Shown here one piece after another: positions 24,167 to 33,372 of a stretch of 64,000 nucleotides of DNA. The notes under the pieces were generated by a model, which was not told where the DNA came from, did no database searches, and saw nothing but the letters and a program-made list of their open reading frames with translations. The first letter of the stretch is position 1. Each line of letters opens with the position of its first letter. The translations under genes and the position numbers were made by a program. Source of the DNA: Plantibacter auratus. Lineage in GTDB: Bacteria > Actinomycetota > Actinomycetes > Actinomycetales > Microbacteriaceae. Location of the stretch: NCBI RefSeq assembly GCF_050587365.1, contig NZ_JBOBFV010000004.1, positions 332,840-396,839 of the forward strand, read 5' to 3'.

Positions 24167-25098
24167 CAGCGACCCCCTGCCCGTCCGGCCTCGCTGGTGT
24201 CGGGCTCGTTCGTGACCGCCGCAGCGTCACGCTGCTCCGCCTCCCGCTGGGACGCCGCCCAGTTCGCGAGCAACTGCAGACGCTCGGCGGACGGTGAGCC
24301 GGGCTCCGCCGTGTAGACGAGCACGACGTGGCCTGGGTCGGCCGTGATCGCGAGCTCCTCGTAGGCGAAGGTCATCTCGCCGACGATCGGGTGGTTGAAC
24401 CGCTTCGTTCCCGTGCCGTGGGTGCGCACGTTGTGCGCTCCCCAGAGGGTGCGGAAGGCATCGCTCCGGGTCGACAGCTCACCGACGAGGTCGTGCAGTC
24501 CCTTGTCGTGCGGGTCCCGGCCGGCCTCGGCACGCATGACCGACACACACATCTCGGCGAAGACGTCCCAGTCGGGGTAGAAGTCCCGGGAGGCCGGGTC
24601 GAGGAACTGGAACCGGGCGAGGTTCGGGGTGCGCCCGCCGTCGCCGATGACGGGCGAGTAGAACGCGCGCCCGAGCTCGTTGGTCGCGAGCAGGTCCTGG
24701 TGGGTGTTGCGGACGAAGGCGATGCCGTCGGTGATCGCGTCGAGCATCCAGTGCAGGCTCGGCCGGGTCGCGGGGTTCTTGGCCGCCCGGCGACGCGGCC
24801 GACCGGAGAGCGGGACACCGTCGGCCGCGCGGGCCAGGTCGAACAGGTGGGTGCGTTCCGCCTCGTCGAGCTGGAGCGCCCGGGCGATGGCGTCGAGGAC
24901 GGTCGACGACGCTCCGGCGATCGCCCCACGCTCCAGTTTCGCGTAGTACTCGACACTGACCCCGGCGAGCGCCGCCACCTCGGAACGCCGCAGTCCGGCC
25001 ACCCGTCGGTTGGGGCCCGCGGTCAAGCCGGCGAGTTCCGGGGTCAGCCGTGCCCGACGCGTCATGAGGAACTCGCGTACGTCTGCTCGATCGTCCAT
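24166..25098 (-). CDS. XRE-family regulator with MmyB-like ligand domain
   Basis: A 310-residue protein. Residues about 10-75 form a helix-turn-helix (RRVAGLRRSEVAALAGVSVE, then YYAKLERG). The C-terminal part, from about residue 100, matches the MmyB-like ligand-binding domain found in many actinobacterial XRE proteins, with SLHWMLDAITDGIAFVRN and SRDFYPDWDVFAE. The ligand is unknown, perhaps a fatty acid or other hydrophobic molecule. ATG 25098 is chosen because MDDRADVREFLMTRRARL is the standard start. It is divergent from the alcohol dehydrogenase at 25227, a likely target together with the SDR. Confidence 0.9.
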   Translation of the reverse strand: MDDRADVREFLMTRRARLTPELAGLTAGPNRRVAGLRRSEVAALAGVSVEYYAKLERGAIAGASSTVLDAIARALQLDEAERTHLFDLARAADGVPLSGRPRRRAAKNPATRPSLHWMLDAITDGIAFVRNTHQDLLATNELGRAFYSPVIGDGGRTPNLARFQFLDPASRDFYPDWDVFAEMCVSVMRAEAGRDPHDKGLHDLVGELSTRSDAFRTLWGAHNVRTHGTGTKRFNHPIVGEMTFAYEELAITADPGHVVLVYTAEPGSPSAERLQLLANWAASQREAEQRDAAAVTNEPDTSEAGRAGGR

Positions 25099-25226
25099 GC
25101 CTCCGACGATACGTCCTCGAGGCGAGCCGACAGGTGCCCTCTCGGTACACCTCTCAGGCGGGACTCCCTCCCGGGTCGGGCGGGGCGTTGACTGGTCGCC
25201 TGCACCACCCGACAGAAGGAGCACAC

Positions 25227-26252
25227 ATGCGCGCAGTCGTCATGCACTCGCCCGGCGACGTCCGGGTCGAGGACCGACCGGACCCCACCATCGTCGACCC
25301 GACCGACGCCGTCATCCGGCTCACAGCGACCTGCATCTGCGGGTCCGACCTGTGGCCCTACCGCGGGGTCGAGCCCGTCGACCACACGAACATGGGGCAC
25401 GAGTACGTCGGTGTCGTCGAGCAGGTCGGCGAGGACGTGCGGACGGTCGCCGTCGGCGACTTCGTCGTGGGCTCCTTCGTGACCTCCGACAACACCTGTG
25501 AGATCTGTCAGGCGGGGTACCAGTCGAAGTGCGTGCACGCCGAGTTCGTGTCGGTCGCCGCGGGCACGCAGGCTCAGCTCGCACGCATCCCCCACGCCGA
25601 CGGCACACTCGTGGCGACCCCCGGGCAGCCGGACGCGGAGCTCATCCCCTCGCTGCTCGCCGCGTCCGACGTGCTCGGGACGGGCTGGTTCGCCGCGGTC
25701 GCCGCCGAGGTGGGGCCGGGGAAGACGGTCGTGGTCGTCGGTGACGGGGCCGTCGGGCTCATGGGCGTTCTCGCGGCCCGGGAGCTCGGGGCGGAACGCA
25801 TCATCGCGATGTCACGTCACGCCGACCGGCAGGCGCTCGCCCGTGAGTTCGGTGCGACCGACATCGTCGAGGAGCGCGGTGCGGCGGGTGTCGCACGGAT
25901 CAAGGAGCTGACCGGCGGTCTCGGCGCGCACAGCGTCATCGAGGCGGTCGGCACGGAGGAGTCCATGCTGCAGGCGATCCGCTCCACTCGCGGTGGCGGC
26001 CACGTCGGCTTCGTCGGCGTCGCCCACGAGGGTGTCTCGCTGCCGCTCGACGAGCTCTTCTTCGCCGAGGTGCACCTCCACGGTGGGCCGGCGCCGGTGC
26101 GACGGTTCCTCCCCGAGCTCATCCGGATGATCTGGGAGCGGAGGATCGACCCGGGGAAGGTCTTCGACCTCACGCTGCCACTCGAGGACGCCGCCGAGGG
26201 GTACCGGGCCATGGACGAGCGCCGTGCGATCAAGGTGCTGCTGACGCTGTGA
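25227..26252 (+). CDS. Zinc-dependent alcohol dehydrogenase
   Basis: A 341-residue medium-chain dehydrogenase. CICGSDLWPYRG (catalytic zinc Cys) and NMGHEYVGVVEQVG (His-Glu pair) lie in the N-terminal domain. CEICQAGYQSKC at about residues 92-103 is the structural-zinc lobe with three of the usual four cysteines visible. VVVGDGAVGLMGVLAARELG is the Rossmann loop. The substrate is unknown. ATG 25227 follows GAAGGAG by 6 nt. The stop overlaps the GTG of the MFS gene. Divergence from the XRE/SDR pair suggests a joint redox or detoxification module. Confidence 0.9.
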   Translation: MRAVVMHSPGDVRVEDRPDPTIVDPTDAVIRLTATCICGSDLWPYRGVEPVDHTNMGHEYVGVVEQVGEDVRTVAVGDFVVGSFVTSDNTCEICQAGYQSKCVHAEFVSVAAGTQAQLARIPHADGTLVATPGQPDAELIPSLLAASDVLGTGWFAAVAAEVGPGKTVVVVGDGAVGLMGVLAARELGAERIIAMSRHADRQALAREFGATDIVEERGAAGVARIKELTGGLGAHSVIEAVGTEESMLQAIRSTRGGGHVGFVGVAHEGVSLPLDELFFAEVHLHGGPAPVRRFLPELIRMIWERRIDPGKVFDLTLPLEDAAEGYRAMDERRAIKVLLTL

Positions 26253-27475
26253 GCCGCGCCGCACCGATCACCTCGACGCCCGACGCGCCGGTCGGGGCGT
26301 CGACCCTCCCCGTCGCCGGGACGCCCACCCGGATGCCCTGGTTCGCACTGGCGGCCCTCGCCGCGATGGGGTTCGTCCTCGTGGCCGCGGAGACGATGCC
26401 GGCCGGGCTCCTGCCGGTCATCGCCCGGGATCTCGACACGAGCGAGGGCCTGATCGGTCAGTTCATCAGTGTGTGGGCGCTCGGGACCGTCATCGTGACG
26501 ATCCCGGCGCTCGCCCTCACCCGTGGCATGCGTCGCAAGCCGCTCCTCCTCGGCGCGATCGTCGGGCTCATCCTCGCGAACACCGTGACCGCGGTCGCGG
26601 GGGACGTCGTCGTCGCGCTGGTGTCGCGGTTCGTCGCCGGTGCGTTCTGCGGGGTGATCTGGGGCATGCTCGCCGCCTACGGGCGTCGCATCAGCCCGCC
26701 CGACCGTGGAGGCCTCGCACTGTCGATCGTGTCCGTCGGAGCGCCCGCCGGGCTGGCACTCGGGACACCGCTCGGCGCCTGGCTGGGCACCGCGTTCGAC
26801 TGGCGCTGGGCGTTCGGAGGACTCACGGTGCTCGCGCTCGTCGTGCTCGTGTCCATCGCTGTGTTCGTACCCGACGCGGCAGGGCAGCCTCGCTCGGCAC
26901 GGCTCCCGCTTCGGCGGGTGCTCGTCCTGCCCGGTGTCGCGATCGTCCTGGCGGTGATCGTCGTCTGGATGCTGGCTCACAACACCGTCTACACCTACAT
27001 CGCACCGTTCCTTCGGGCCTCGGGCACGGGACTCGGGGCCGATCTCGTGCTGCTCGTCTACGGAGTCGCGTCCATCGCGGGCATCGCTCTCACGGCGGTG
27101 CTCATCGATCGGGCTCCGCGCGCGCTGCTCCACGGGAGCGTCGCGATGTTCGTCGCGGCGGGCGCGCTGCTCCTGCTCGGCCACGTCTCGATCGTCGCCG
27201 TCCTCATTGCGACTGTCCTATGGGGCCTGGCGTTCGGTGGCTCCTCCGCCCAGCTGCAGTCAGCGCTCACCCGATCGGGACGCGAGCACTCGGACGTCGC
27301 GAACTCCTTCCTGCCCGTCGCGTTCAACCTCGCGATCTTCGCTGGCGGTGTCCTCGGGGCTCTCCTCCTCGGCACCTTCGACGGGCTGATCCTCCCGGTG
27401 GTCATGATCGCCCTCGGACTCGCTGCGCTGCTGCTCACGATCGTGGGTCGCCGGTCGGCCTTCGCCGCGGGGTGA
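26249..27475 (+). CDS. MFS transporter, probable drug/sugar efflux type
   Basis: A 408-residue membrane protein with 12 predicted helices. The N-terminal half starts PWFALAALAAMGFVLVAAET; the loop between helices 2 and 3 has TRGMRRKPLLLGA, and MLAAYGRRISPPDRGGLALS is the region typical of the AraJ/drug:H+ antiporter-1 group. The substrate is unknown. GTG 26249 overlaps the dehydrogenase stop, so it probably exports a substrate or product related to that enzyme. Confidence 0.88.
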   Translation: MSRAAPITSTPDAPVGASTLPVAGTPTRMPWFALAALAAMGFVLVAAETMPAGLLPVIARDLDTSEGLIGQFISVWALGTVIVTIPALALTRGMRRKPLLLGAIVGLILANTVTAVAGDVVVALVSRFVAGAFCGVIWGMLAAYGRRISPPDRGGLALSIVSVGAPAGLALGTPLGAWLGTAFDWRWAFGGLTVLALVVLVSIAVFVPDAAGQPRSARLPLRRVLVLPGVAIVLAVIVVWMLAHNTVYTYIAPFLRASGTGLGADLVLLVYGVASIAGIALTAVLIDRAPRALLHGSVAMFVAAGALLLLGHVSIVAVLIATVLWGLAFGGSSAQLQSALTRSGREHSDVANSFLPVAFNLAIFAGGVLGALLLGTFDGLILPVVMIALGLAALLLTIVGRRSAFAAG

Positions 27476-27520
27476 CGCGGAGGCCGAGCCGGTGGCGGCG
27501 GTCGCGTGAGACCATCGGGC

Positions 27521-28510
27521 ATGGCTTCCATGGATGATGCACCACGGGTCGGGGACCTCGAGGTCGACGGCGACGCACTCACCGGCGACGGCACGACACT
27601 CTCGGAGCTGGCGGACGAACTGGCTTGCGGCGTCGACGACGCCACCACCGCTGAGGCCCCGTCGGATGGTTGGCGGGTGCTCCGCCGGTTGGAGAGCGGT
27701 GCCGTGTATCTCGGTTCGCCGGTCGACGCGGACCACCGGACCTGGCGCGTCGCACAGGCGCATCCGGGAGAGCAGCCTCCGGTGGTGCGCGTGCACCCGG
27801 ACACGTTGGTCGTGCGCCCGAGCCGGGCCGAGCGGCGACAGGGCTTGGTGCTCCGCTGGCCGCCGTTCGTGGAGGAGCAGCACGATCCGAGCGAGCTGGT
27901 GATCGACATCGTCAACGCAGGCACCATGAGATGGACGCCCGAGAACGAGGGATTCCGTGCCGTCGGTGCGCTCACCGCGCCAGGCGGAACCGAGTTCTCC
28001 TTCGGCTGGGTCAGTTCCGCAGCGGATCGTGCCGTCCCGCTCGACCCAGGGGAGTACGCCCGAGTCCCGGTGCAACTCCAGCTGCAGTCCGACCCCACCT
28101 CACTGGAGCCCGGCCCCTATGACCTCCACGTCGTGGTCGTCGAACTCGGGCTTCGTCTCGCCGAGCCGCTCCGGGTCGAGCTGACCGCTGACCTGGTGGC
28201 GCGTCAGGTAGCCAAGCAGAACCGCCACCGGGCCGACCCCGCGAGCGAGCGCCGAGCCTTCGAGCGACAGATCGAAGCAGAGCAGCTGCGAGTCGGCGCC
28301 CGCCGGTCCTGGCCCGAGATCGCCAAGGTGGTCGGAAGCGCGGTGTCGGACGACGAGGCGTTGGAGCGCATCGCAGCCGTCCTGGACTGTGAGCCGGAGC
28401 AAGCGACGTCCGTGTACAACTCTCCACTGCGCGCGATGGTCAGGGCGGACGCCGACCGCCGTGACGAGCAACTGCAGGAACTCATCCGACAACGCGACGC
28501 CCTCGGGTGA
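27521..28510 (+). CDS. Hypothetical protein with a GyrA-like C-terminal helical tail
   Basis: A 329-residue protein I do not recognise as a whole. The middle (residues about 105-225) is rich in beta strands with Ig-like alternation (SELVIDIVNAGTMRWTPEN; PYDLHVVVVELGLRL). The C-terminus (about 265-329) is helical and resembles the tail helices of GyrA/ParC: DDEALERIAAVLD, EPEQATSVYNSPLRAMV, then a coiled DEQLQELIRQRDAL. No topoisomerase domain is present. ATG 27521 is preferred because GACCAT lies 5 nt upstream; GTG 27506 and ATG 27530 are alternatives. It may be cotranscribed with the Nudix gene at 28550. Confidence 0.65.
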   Translation: MASMDDAPRVGDLEVDGDALTGDGTTLSELADELACGVDDATTAEAPSDGWRVLRRLESGAVYLGSPVDADHRTWRVAQAHPGEQPPVVRVHPDTLVVRPSRAERRQGLVLRWPPFVEEQHDPSELVIDIVNAGTMRWTPENEGFRAVGALTAPGGTEFSFGWVSSAADRAVPLDPGEYARVPVQLQLQSDPTSLEPGPYDLHVVVVELGLRLAEPLRVELTADLVARQVAKQNRHRADPASERRAFERQIEAEQLRVGARRSWPEIAKVVGSAVSDDEALERIAAVLDCEPEQATSVYNSPLRAMVRADADRRDEQLQELIRQRDALG

Positions 28511-28549
28511 TGCTTTGCCCGAGGACCTGAGCCACCGAGACTCCCGCGC

Positions 28550-29044
28550 ATGGGCTATGTCGGAAGCGATCTCTGGGAGCTGCGGCAGCTCGTGGGGCAT
28601 CGGCTCCTCGCGCTCCCGGGTGCGCAGGTGCTCGTGCTGGACGGCGAGGGCAACGCACTCTTCCAGCGGCGGGTCGACACCGGCCTGTGGGAGATCCCGG
28701 CCGGTAGCTGCGAGCCCGGGAGCAGCTTCGCGGAGACCGCAGTCATGGAACTCGCCGAAGAGACCGGCCTGACGGTGGACGAGCGCGACCTCGAGCCGTT
28801 CGCCTGTCTCTCAGCCGCCGAGCACCACGTCCTCGACTACCCGAACGGCGACCGGGTCCATGCGTTCGCGATGTGCTTCGTGGCACGCACGCGGGCTGGT
28901 TCGTTACGCGCCGAGGTGGACGAGGTCGTCGAGTTCTGCTGGGCTCCGCTCGACGACCCGCCCACCCCGATGCACGGTCCGACCGTGGAGGTCCTGCGCC
29001 TGTTCGACGCCTACACCGCGTCGGGAGCATTCCAGGCGGGATGA
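28550..29044 (+). CDS. Nudix-domain protein with altered Nudix box
   Basis: A 164-residue protein of the Nudix fold. Strands VLVLDGEGNALFQRRV and GLWEIPAGSCEPGS lead into the box at about residues 50-72. The canonical G-x5-E reads G-x5-S and the R of RExxEE is Met, while ELAEETGL retains the metal-binding glutamates. VLDYPNGDRVHAFAMCFVAR is typical of the phosphohydrolases. Activity is likely retained but weaker or altered; this is inference. A hairpin at 29093 follows. Confidence 0.8.
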   Translation: MGYVGSDLWELRQLVGHRLLALPGAQVLVLDGEGNALFQRRVDTGLWEIPAGSCEPGSSFAETAVMELAEETGLTVDERDLEPFACLSAAEHHVLDYPNGDRVHAFAMCFVARTRAGSLRAEVDEVVEFCWAPLDDPPTPMHGPTVEVLRLFDAYTASGAFQAG

Positions 29045-29092
29045 CCTCGGCCGCCCGCCGAGAGCGCAGAAGATGCTCGCGGTGGGCTCGTT

Positions 29093-29115
29093 CGAGAGCG
29101 TCTTGTGCGCTCTCG
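29093..29115 (+). terminator. Hairpin after the Nudix gene
   Basis: CGAGAGCG (29093-29100) and CGCTCTCG (29108-29115) form a perfect 8-bp stem with a 7-nt loop, 48 nt past the stop. No T-run follows. Confidence 0.4.
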
Positions 29116-29206
29116 GTGAGCGCATCAGCGCTCGCGCTCGCTCAGCCGGGCCGGATACGCTGGCGGGCGGGGCGAGACGACCGCTCGACCCACGAGGGGA
29201 TGCCGG

Positions 29207-31207
29207 ATGCTGACTGACGCACTCACCATCGTGCTGGCGGTCGTGTCGGCGCTGCTCCTCGGATTCGCCGCGCGGCGGGTGCTCGACGCCCCGGTCGGAT
29301 GGCCGCGCAGCATCCTCGTCGGGCTCGTCGTGTTCGTCACCGGCCCACCATTCGTGAACTGGCTGCTGCAGCAGACCGGCCTGGTCCAGCCCGGTGAGGC
29401 CGGAGATGCTCGGGCGGCCTTCGCAGCGGTCGCCGTCGCCCTCCTCGCGATCGGTTGGATCTTCGCGCTCGGGCTCGGTGTCCTCGTGGCCATCGAGGTC
29501 ATCATCCCGACCCGGCCGTTGATGAACCCGATCGACGTCGTCCGCTCCGCGATCAAACGACGACGACGGACGAGGCGATACCTGCAGATCCTCACCATCG
29601 CATCACGACACGGTGCCGGCTGGCTCGTGCACGGCCGGTCCCGCGTCCAGCTCGAACTCACCACGAGTGAGCAGCGCGCCAACGCGATCATCGCCACGAT
29701 CAACGACTCCGGCGTCACCTTCGTGAAGCTCGGACAGGTGCTCTCGACGAGACGGGACCTGGTCCCCGAGCCGTACCTCAGCGCTCTGGCATCGCTGCAG
29801 TCGGAAGCGACCACCCTGCCCTGGCACGAAGTCCAGTTGGTCATCGAGGCGGAACTCGGTGCGCCGATCGACACCGTGTTCGCGTCGATCGACTCCGAAC
29901 CGCTCGCCGCGGCGTCCGTCGCCCAGGTGCACACCGCCGAGCTGCTCGACGGCACCCCCGTGGTCGTGAAGGTCCAGCGACCGGCCGCCCGGGTGCAGGT
30001 CGAGGCCGACGCCGACATCGTCGTCCGCCTCGCCGAGCGCGCTGAGACGCACACCAAGTTCGGGCAGGACCTCCGCCTCGCCTCCGTCGCGCGGGCCTTC
30101 ACCTCGACGCTGCTCGAAGAGCTCGACTACCGGATCGAAGCCCGCAACGTGGAGATGATCCGCAGCACCTTGAAGCGTCGCGAGGAGCGCGACGAAGGCG
30201 TCCGGATCACAGTGCCACGCGTCTACCCGGCGGCCTCCGGTGCCCGCCTGCTCACCATGGACCTCGTCGACGGGTTGCCGCTCAGTCGAGCACGGGACCG
30301 CATCGCGACCATCCCGAAGGAGGAACGCGAGACCCTCGCGACCGGCCTCATGGAGGTCGTGCTCGAACAGATCCTCGTGCACGGGGTCTTCCACGCCGAC
30401 CTCCACCCGGGCAACGTCATCCTGCGAGAGGACGGATCGCTCGGGCTGATCGACTTCGGGGCCGTCGGCGTCATCGAGCGCAGCCAGCGGCAGCGACTCA
30501 CCGCGGTCATGCTCGCGACCGTCAGCGAGGACGACATCGCGGCGACCGACGCCCTCCTGCTCATCGTCGACCTGCCTGAGGACGCCGACCTCGACGCCCT
30601 CCGCCACGACGTGGGCATCGTCATCACGACCGAGCGCCACCGCCCGGGTGGCGACGGCTCGATCTTCAGCCGACTCCTCGACGTCATCCGGCAGCACCAC
30701 ATCGCGCTCCCCGGCGACCTCGCCGCCGCGTTCCGCAGTTTCGCGACCCTCGAAGGGTGCCTCAAAGCGCTCGACCCCGAGTTCGACATGTTCGAACAGG
30801 CCCTGCCGATGGTCCCGCGTCTCCTCCGCCGCTCGCAGTCCATCCGGCAGACGGCGGTCACCCTGCAGGCGCAGGCCGCCGTCACCGCCGCCTTGGCCCG
30901 CAACCTCCCGCGCCGACTCGACTCCCTGCTGTCCGGACTCGAGGACGGGACCGTCGGCGTGACGCTGAAGGGCTTCGCCGACGAACCGGCGAAGGGACTC
31001 GTGGAGGGCGTGACCGCTGAGATCGTCGGAACCCTGATCTCGATCGCCGCCCTGGTGATCGCCGTGGTCCTCGTCGTCACCGGTGCCGGCCCGGTCCTCC
31101 CCGGCGGCCTACGGGTGTTCGACCTGATCGCAGCGTTCATCGGGTTCCTCGGCTTCCTCGGGCTGCTGCGTGTCCTCCGACAGACCGTCGTTCGTCGGGG
31201 TCGGTGA
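29207..31207 (+). CDS. AarF/UbiB/ABC1-family atypical kinase, membrane-bound
   Basis: A 666-residue protein of the UbiB/Coq8 atypical kinase family, linked elsewhere to isoprenoid quinone or lipid biology. The N-terminus has three membrane helices (about residues 5-105). The kinase-like domain shows the KxGQ motif VKLGQVLSTRRD, the A-rich loop AAASVAQVHTAEL, VVVKVQRP with the ATP-site Lys, HADLHPGNVI, and LIDFGAVG (DFG). Two C-terminal helices (about 605-660) make it a true membrane protein. ATG 29207 follows a GAGGGG site. A TACGCT box at 29156 may be its promoter. Confidence 0.9.
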   Translation: MLTDALTIVLAVVSALLLGFAARRVLDAPVGWPRSILVGLVVFVTGPPFVNWLLQQTGLVQPGEAGDARAAFAAVAVALLAIGWIFALGLGVLVAIEVIIPTRPLMNPIDVVRSAIKRRRRTRRYLQILTIASRHGAGWLVHGRSRVQLELTTSEQRANAIIATINDSGVTFVKLGQVLSTRRDLVPEPYLSALASLQSEATTLPWHEVQLVIEAELGAPIDTVFASIDSEPLAAASVAQVHTAELLDGTPVVVKVQRPAARVQVEADADIVVRLAERAETHTKFGQDLRLASVARAFTSTLLEELDYRIEARNVEMIRSTLKRREERDEGVRITVPRVYPAASGARLLTMDLVDGLPLSRARDRIATIPKEERETLATGLMEVVLEQILVHGVFHADLHPGNVILREDGSLGLIDFGAVGVIERSQRQRLTAVMLATVSEDDIAATDALLLIVDLPEDADLDALRHDVGIVITTERHRPGGDGSIFSRLLDVIRQHHIALPGDLAAAFRSFATLEGCLKALDPEFDMFEQALPMVPRLLRRSQSIRQTAVTLQAQAAVTAALARNLPRRLDSLLSGLEDGTVGVTLKGFADEPAKGLVEGVTAEIVGTLISIAALVIAVVLVVTGAGPVLPGGLRVFDLIAAFIGFLGFLGLLRVLRQTVVRRGR

Positions 31208-31238
31208 CCGGAGCACCCCGCTGTTCACCTGACGGCAC

Positions 31239-31244
31239 TACCGT
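31239..31244 (+). promoter_or_regulatory. -10 box TACCGT of the amino-acid permease gene, leaderless
   Basis: TACCGT ends 6 nt before GTG 31251, with no Shine-Dalgarno sequence. Confidence 0.55.
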
Positions 31245-31250
31245 GATCGG

Positions 31251-32501
31251 GTGAGCGATCCCCGACTGCAGCGACGCCTGGGCACGAGCGCCGCGGTGTT
31301 CATCGGCCTGGGCTCGATGATGGGCGCCGGCGTCTTCGCGGTGTTCCAGCCGGCGGCGCAGGTCGCCGGCGCGGGACTCCTGATCGGGCTCGTGATCGCC
31401 GCGGTCGTCGCCTGCTGCAACGCGATGTCCTCCGCGCAGCTCGCCGCACAACTCCCCTCGGCCGGCGGCACCTACCTCTACGGCCGCGAACTCATCGGGC
31501 CGTGGTGGGGCTTCGCCGCCGGATGGAGCTTCGTGGTGGGCAAGACCGCGAGCGCGGCAGCCATGGCGGTCGCCTTCGCAGCGTATGCGGCACCGGCCGA
31601 GTGGAGTCGTCCGGTCGCCGCGGTCGCGGTCGCCGCGGTGGTCGTGACCAACTGTCTCGGGGTCACCCGCACCGCGACCGCGACCCGGGTGATCGTGGTG
31701 GCCGTCCTCCTGGTGCTCGGCGTGGTCGTCGGTTCAGGCATCGTCGGGCCGGAGGCCGGTTCGACGGGGGTCGCGTCGCTCGGGTTCGACGCCAGCCCGC
31801 TCGCCGTGCTGCAGTCGGCGGGGCTGCTGTTCTTCGCCTTCGCCGGGTACGCGCGGATCGCGACCCTCGGCGAGGAGGTCCGCGATCCGGCCAAGACGAT
31901 CCCGCGCGCAATCGGGATCGCCTTTGCCGTCGCCGTGGTCGTCTACGCGGCCGTCGCGGTCGTGTCGCTGCTCACGCTCGGCGCGGACGGCCTCGCGTCC
32001 AGTGCGCGACCGTTGGCCGCGGTGGTGGAGACGAACGGGTGGCCGTGGGCTGCGACGCTGGTGCGACTCGGTGCGGCGGCGGCTTGTCTCGGAGCACTGC
32101 TCGCCGTGTTCGCGGGCATCGGACGTACCGCCTTCGCGATGGCGAGGACCGGCGACCTGCCACAAGCGCTCGACGCGGTGCACCCGCGGTTCGCGACCCC
32201 CTACCGCGCGGAACTGCTCGTCGGGGCGGTCGTCATCGTCCTCGTCCTGCTTGTCGACCTCCGGAGCGCGATCGGGTTCTCCTCGTTCGGCGTGCTGCTC
32301 TACTACGTGGTCGCCAACGTCGCGGCGTTCCGCCAGACGCGCGAGCACCGACGGTACCCGCGCGCGGTCAGTATGTTCGGCGCCGTCGGTTGCGTCGTCC
32401 TCATGTTCACGCTGCCGCCGACGTCGGTCATCGTGGGCACGGTGGTCGTGCTCCTCGGGTTCGCCGGGCGGGCGATGCTGGCACCTCGACAGGCTCGGTG
32501 A
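31251..32501 (+). CDS. APC-family amino-acid permease
   Basis: A 416-residue permease with about 12 helices. GLGSMMGAGVFAVFQPAA near residue 20 is the first discontinuous helix of the APC superfamily, and FFAFAGYARIATLGEEVRDP in helix 6 is a strong family mark. The substrate is not readable. GTG 31251 is supported by the -10 box. The last codons (APRQAR) and the TGA stop lie within a dispersed-repeat copy, so the C-terminus has been set by the repeat. It converges on the GntR gene at 32580. Confidence 0.9.
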   Translation: MSDPRLQRRLGTSAAVFIGLGSMMGAGVFAVFQPAAQVAGAGLLIGLVIAAVVACCNAMSSAQLAAQLPSAGGTYLYGRELIGPWWGFAAGWSFVVGKTASAAAMAVAFAAYAAPAEWSRPVAAVAVAAVVVTNCLGVTRTATATRVIVVAVLLVLGVVVGSGIVGPEAGSTGVASLGFDASPLAVLQSAGLLFFAFAGYARIATLGEEVRDPAKTIPRAIGIAFAVAVVVYAAVAVVSLLTLGADGLASSARPLAAVVETNGWPWAATLVRLGAAAACLGALLAVFAGIGRTAFAMARTGDLPQALDAVHPRFATPYRAELLVGAVVIVLVLLVDLRSAIGFSSFGVLLYYVVANVAAFRQTREHRRYPRAVSMFGAVGCVVLMFTLPPTSVIVGTVVVLLGFAGRAMLAPRQAR

Positions 32502-32577
32502 CCGGGGTCAGGCTCGGTGACCGAAATCGGTCCCTGCCCTTCGACACGCTCGGGATCCGCGTGTCGAAGGGCCGACC
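32486..32577. repeat. Dispersed-repeat cluster at the permease/GntR convergent junction
   Basis: A variant CCTCGACAGGCTCGGTGACC at 32486, a partial copy GTCAGGCTCGGTGACCG, then CCCTTCGACACGCTCGGGA at 32536 paired with an inverted GTGTCGAAGGGC at 32561. The first copy supplies the permease stop codon. Confidence 0.85.
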
Positions 32578-32579
32578 GG

Positions 32580-33230
32580 CTACAGCTGCGCGGAGAGGCG
32601 GAAGATGTTCTCAACGGCCAGTTCGGCGGCGATCGCGTCGCCGGCCTCGACAGCCTCGCGGAGCGCCGGGTAGCCCTGCTCCTTGGCAGCCCAGTCGGTG
32701 TTCTCCTCGGTGCGCGTCGCAGAGGACCGGTAGGTGAGGCCGTCGATGATGTCCTTCGTCGCCGCGACGAGCGTGGCGTTCGGGCAGGCGGCGATGAACG
32801 CGTCGAAGAGCTCCCAGCTGAGTCGCCCGTGCTCGGCGATGTCGCGCTGCTCGACGACCACGATCACCTGGTTGATCGAGCGGACGAGCGCCTTCTTCTG
32901 CGTCGCGCCGAGGCCGGGGACGGTGACGCGGACGACACCGCCGAGCATCGCGCCCAGCGTCTGCATGACCTCGGTGCGCTGCGCCGGGTCGGGCAGGGCG
33001 ACGCGGGTGTACCGCTGTGCGGCCATCTCGATGAGGCCGACGCGGGCGAGGTCGTTGAGGGCCTCGCGGATCGGCGTGCGGGAGATCCCGAGCCAGGACT
33101 GCAGTTCGCCGTCGTTGAGGTGCTCGCCGGGCTCGAGGGTGCCGTCGAAGATGGCCGTGCGGATGCGCTCGACGGCGACCTCGCGGAGTGAACGACGCTC
33201 GACGGGCGGGTTGGCTGAGGGCACGGGCAT
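32580..33230 (-). CDS. GntR-family regulator, FCD type
   Basis: A 216-residue regulator. The winged helix (residues about 12-78) contains IRTAIFDGTLEPGEHLND and SRTPIREALNDLARVGLIEM, the GntR recognition helix. An FCD-like helical domain follows (about 85-210), with several His/Asp positions but a weaker metal-site pattern than most. The ligand is unknown. ATG 33230 is preceded by GAAGGAG 7 nt upstream. No target is obvious; the convergent permease may be unrelated. Confidence 0.87.
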   Translation of the reverse strand: MPVPSANPPVERRSLREVAVERIRTAIFDGTLEPGEHLNDGELQSWLGISRTPIREALNDLARVGLIEMAAQRYTRVALPDPAQRTEVMQTLGAMLGGVVRVTVPGLGATQKKALVRSINQVIVVVEQRDIAEHGRLSWELFDAFIAACPNATLVAATKDIIDGLTYRSSATRTEENTDWAAKEQGYPALREAVEAGDAIAAELAVENIFRLSAQL

Positions 33231-33372
33231 GCGGGATCTCCTTCGTCGGCGAATGCTATGCCATCAGCGTACCGAATATCAGCGGATCCACCCGGGGTTG
33301 ACGGGAGATTCGACGACACCTGACGGGCGGGGTCTCCGCGCGGACATCGCCGGGACGCCCTCCCGCAGGCAG

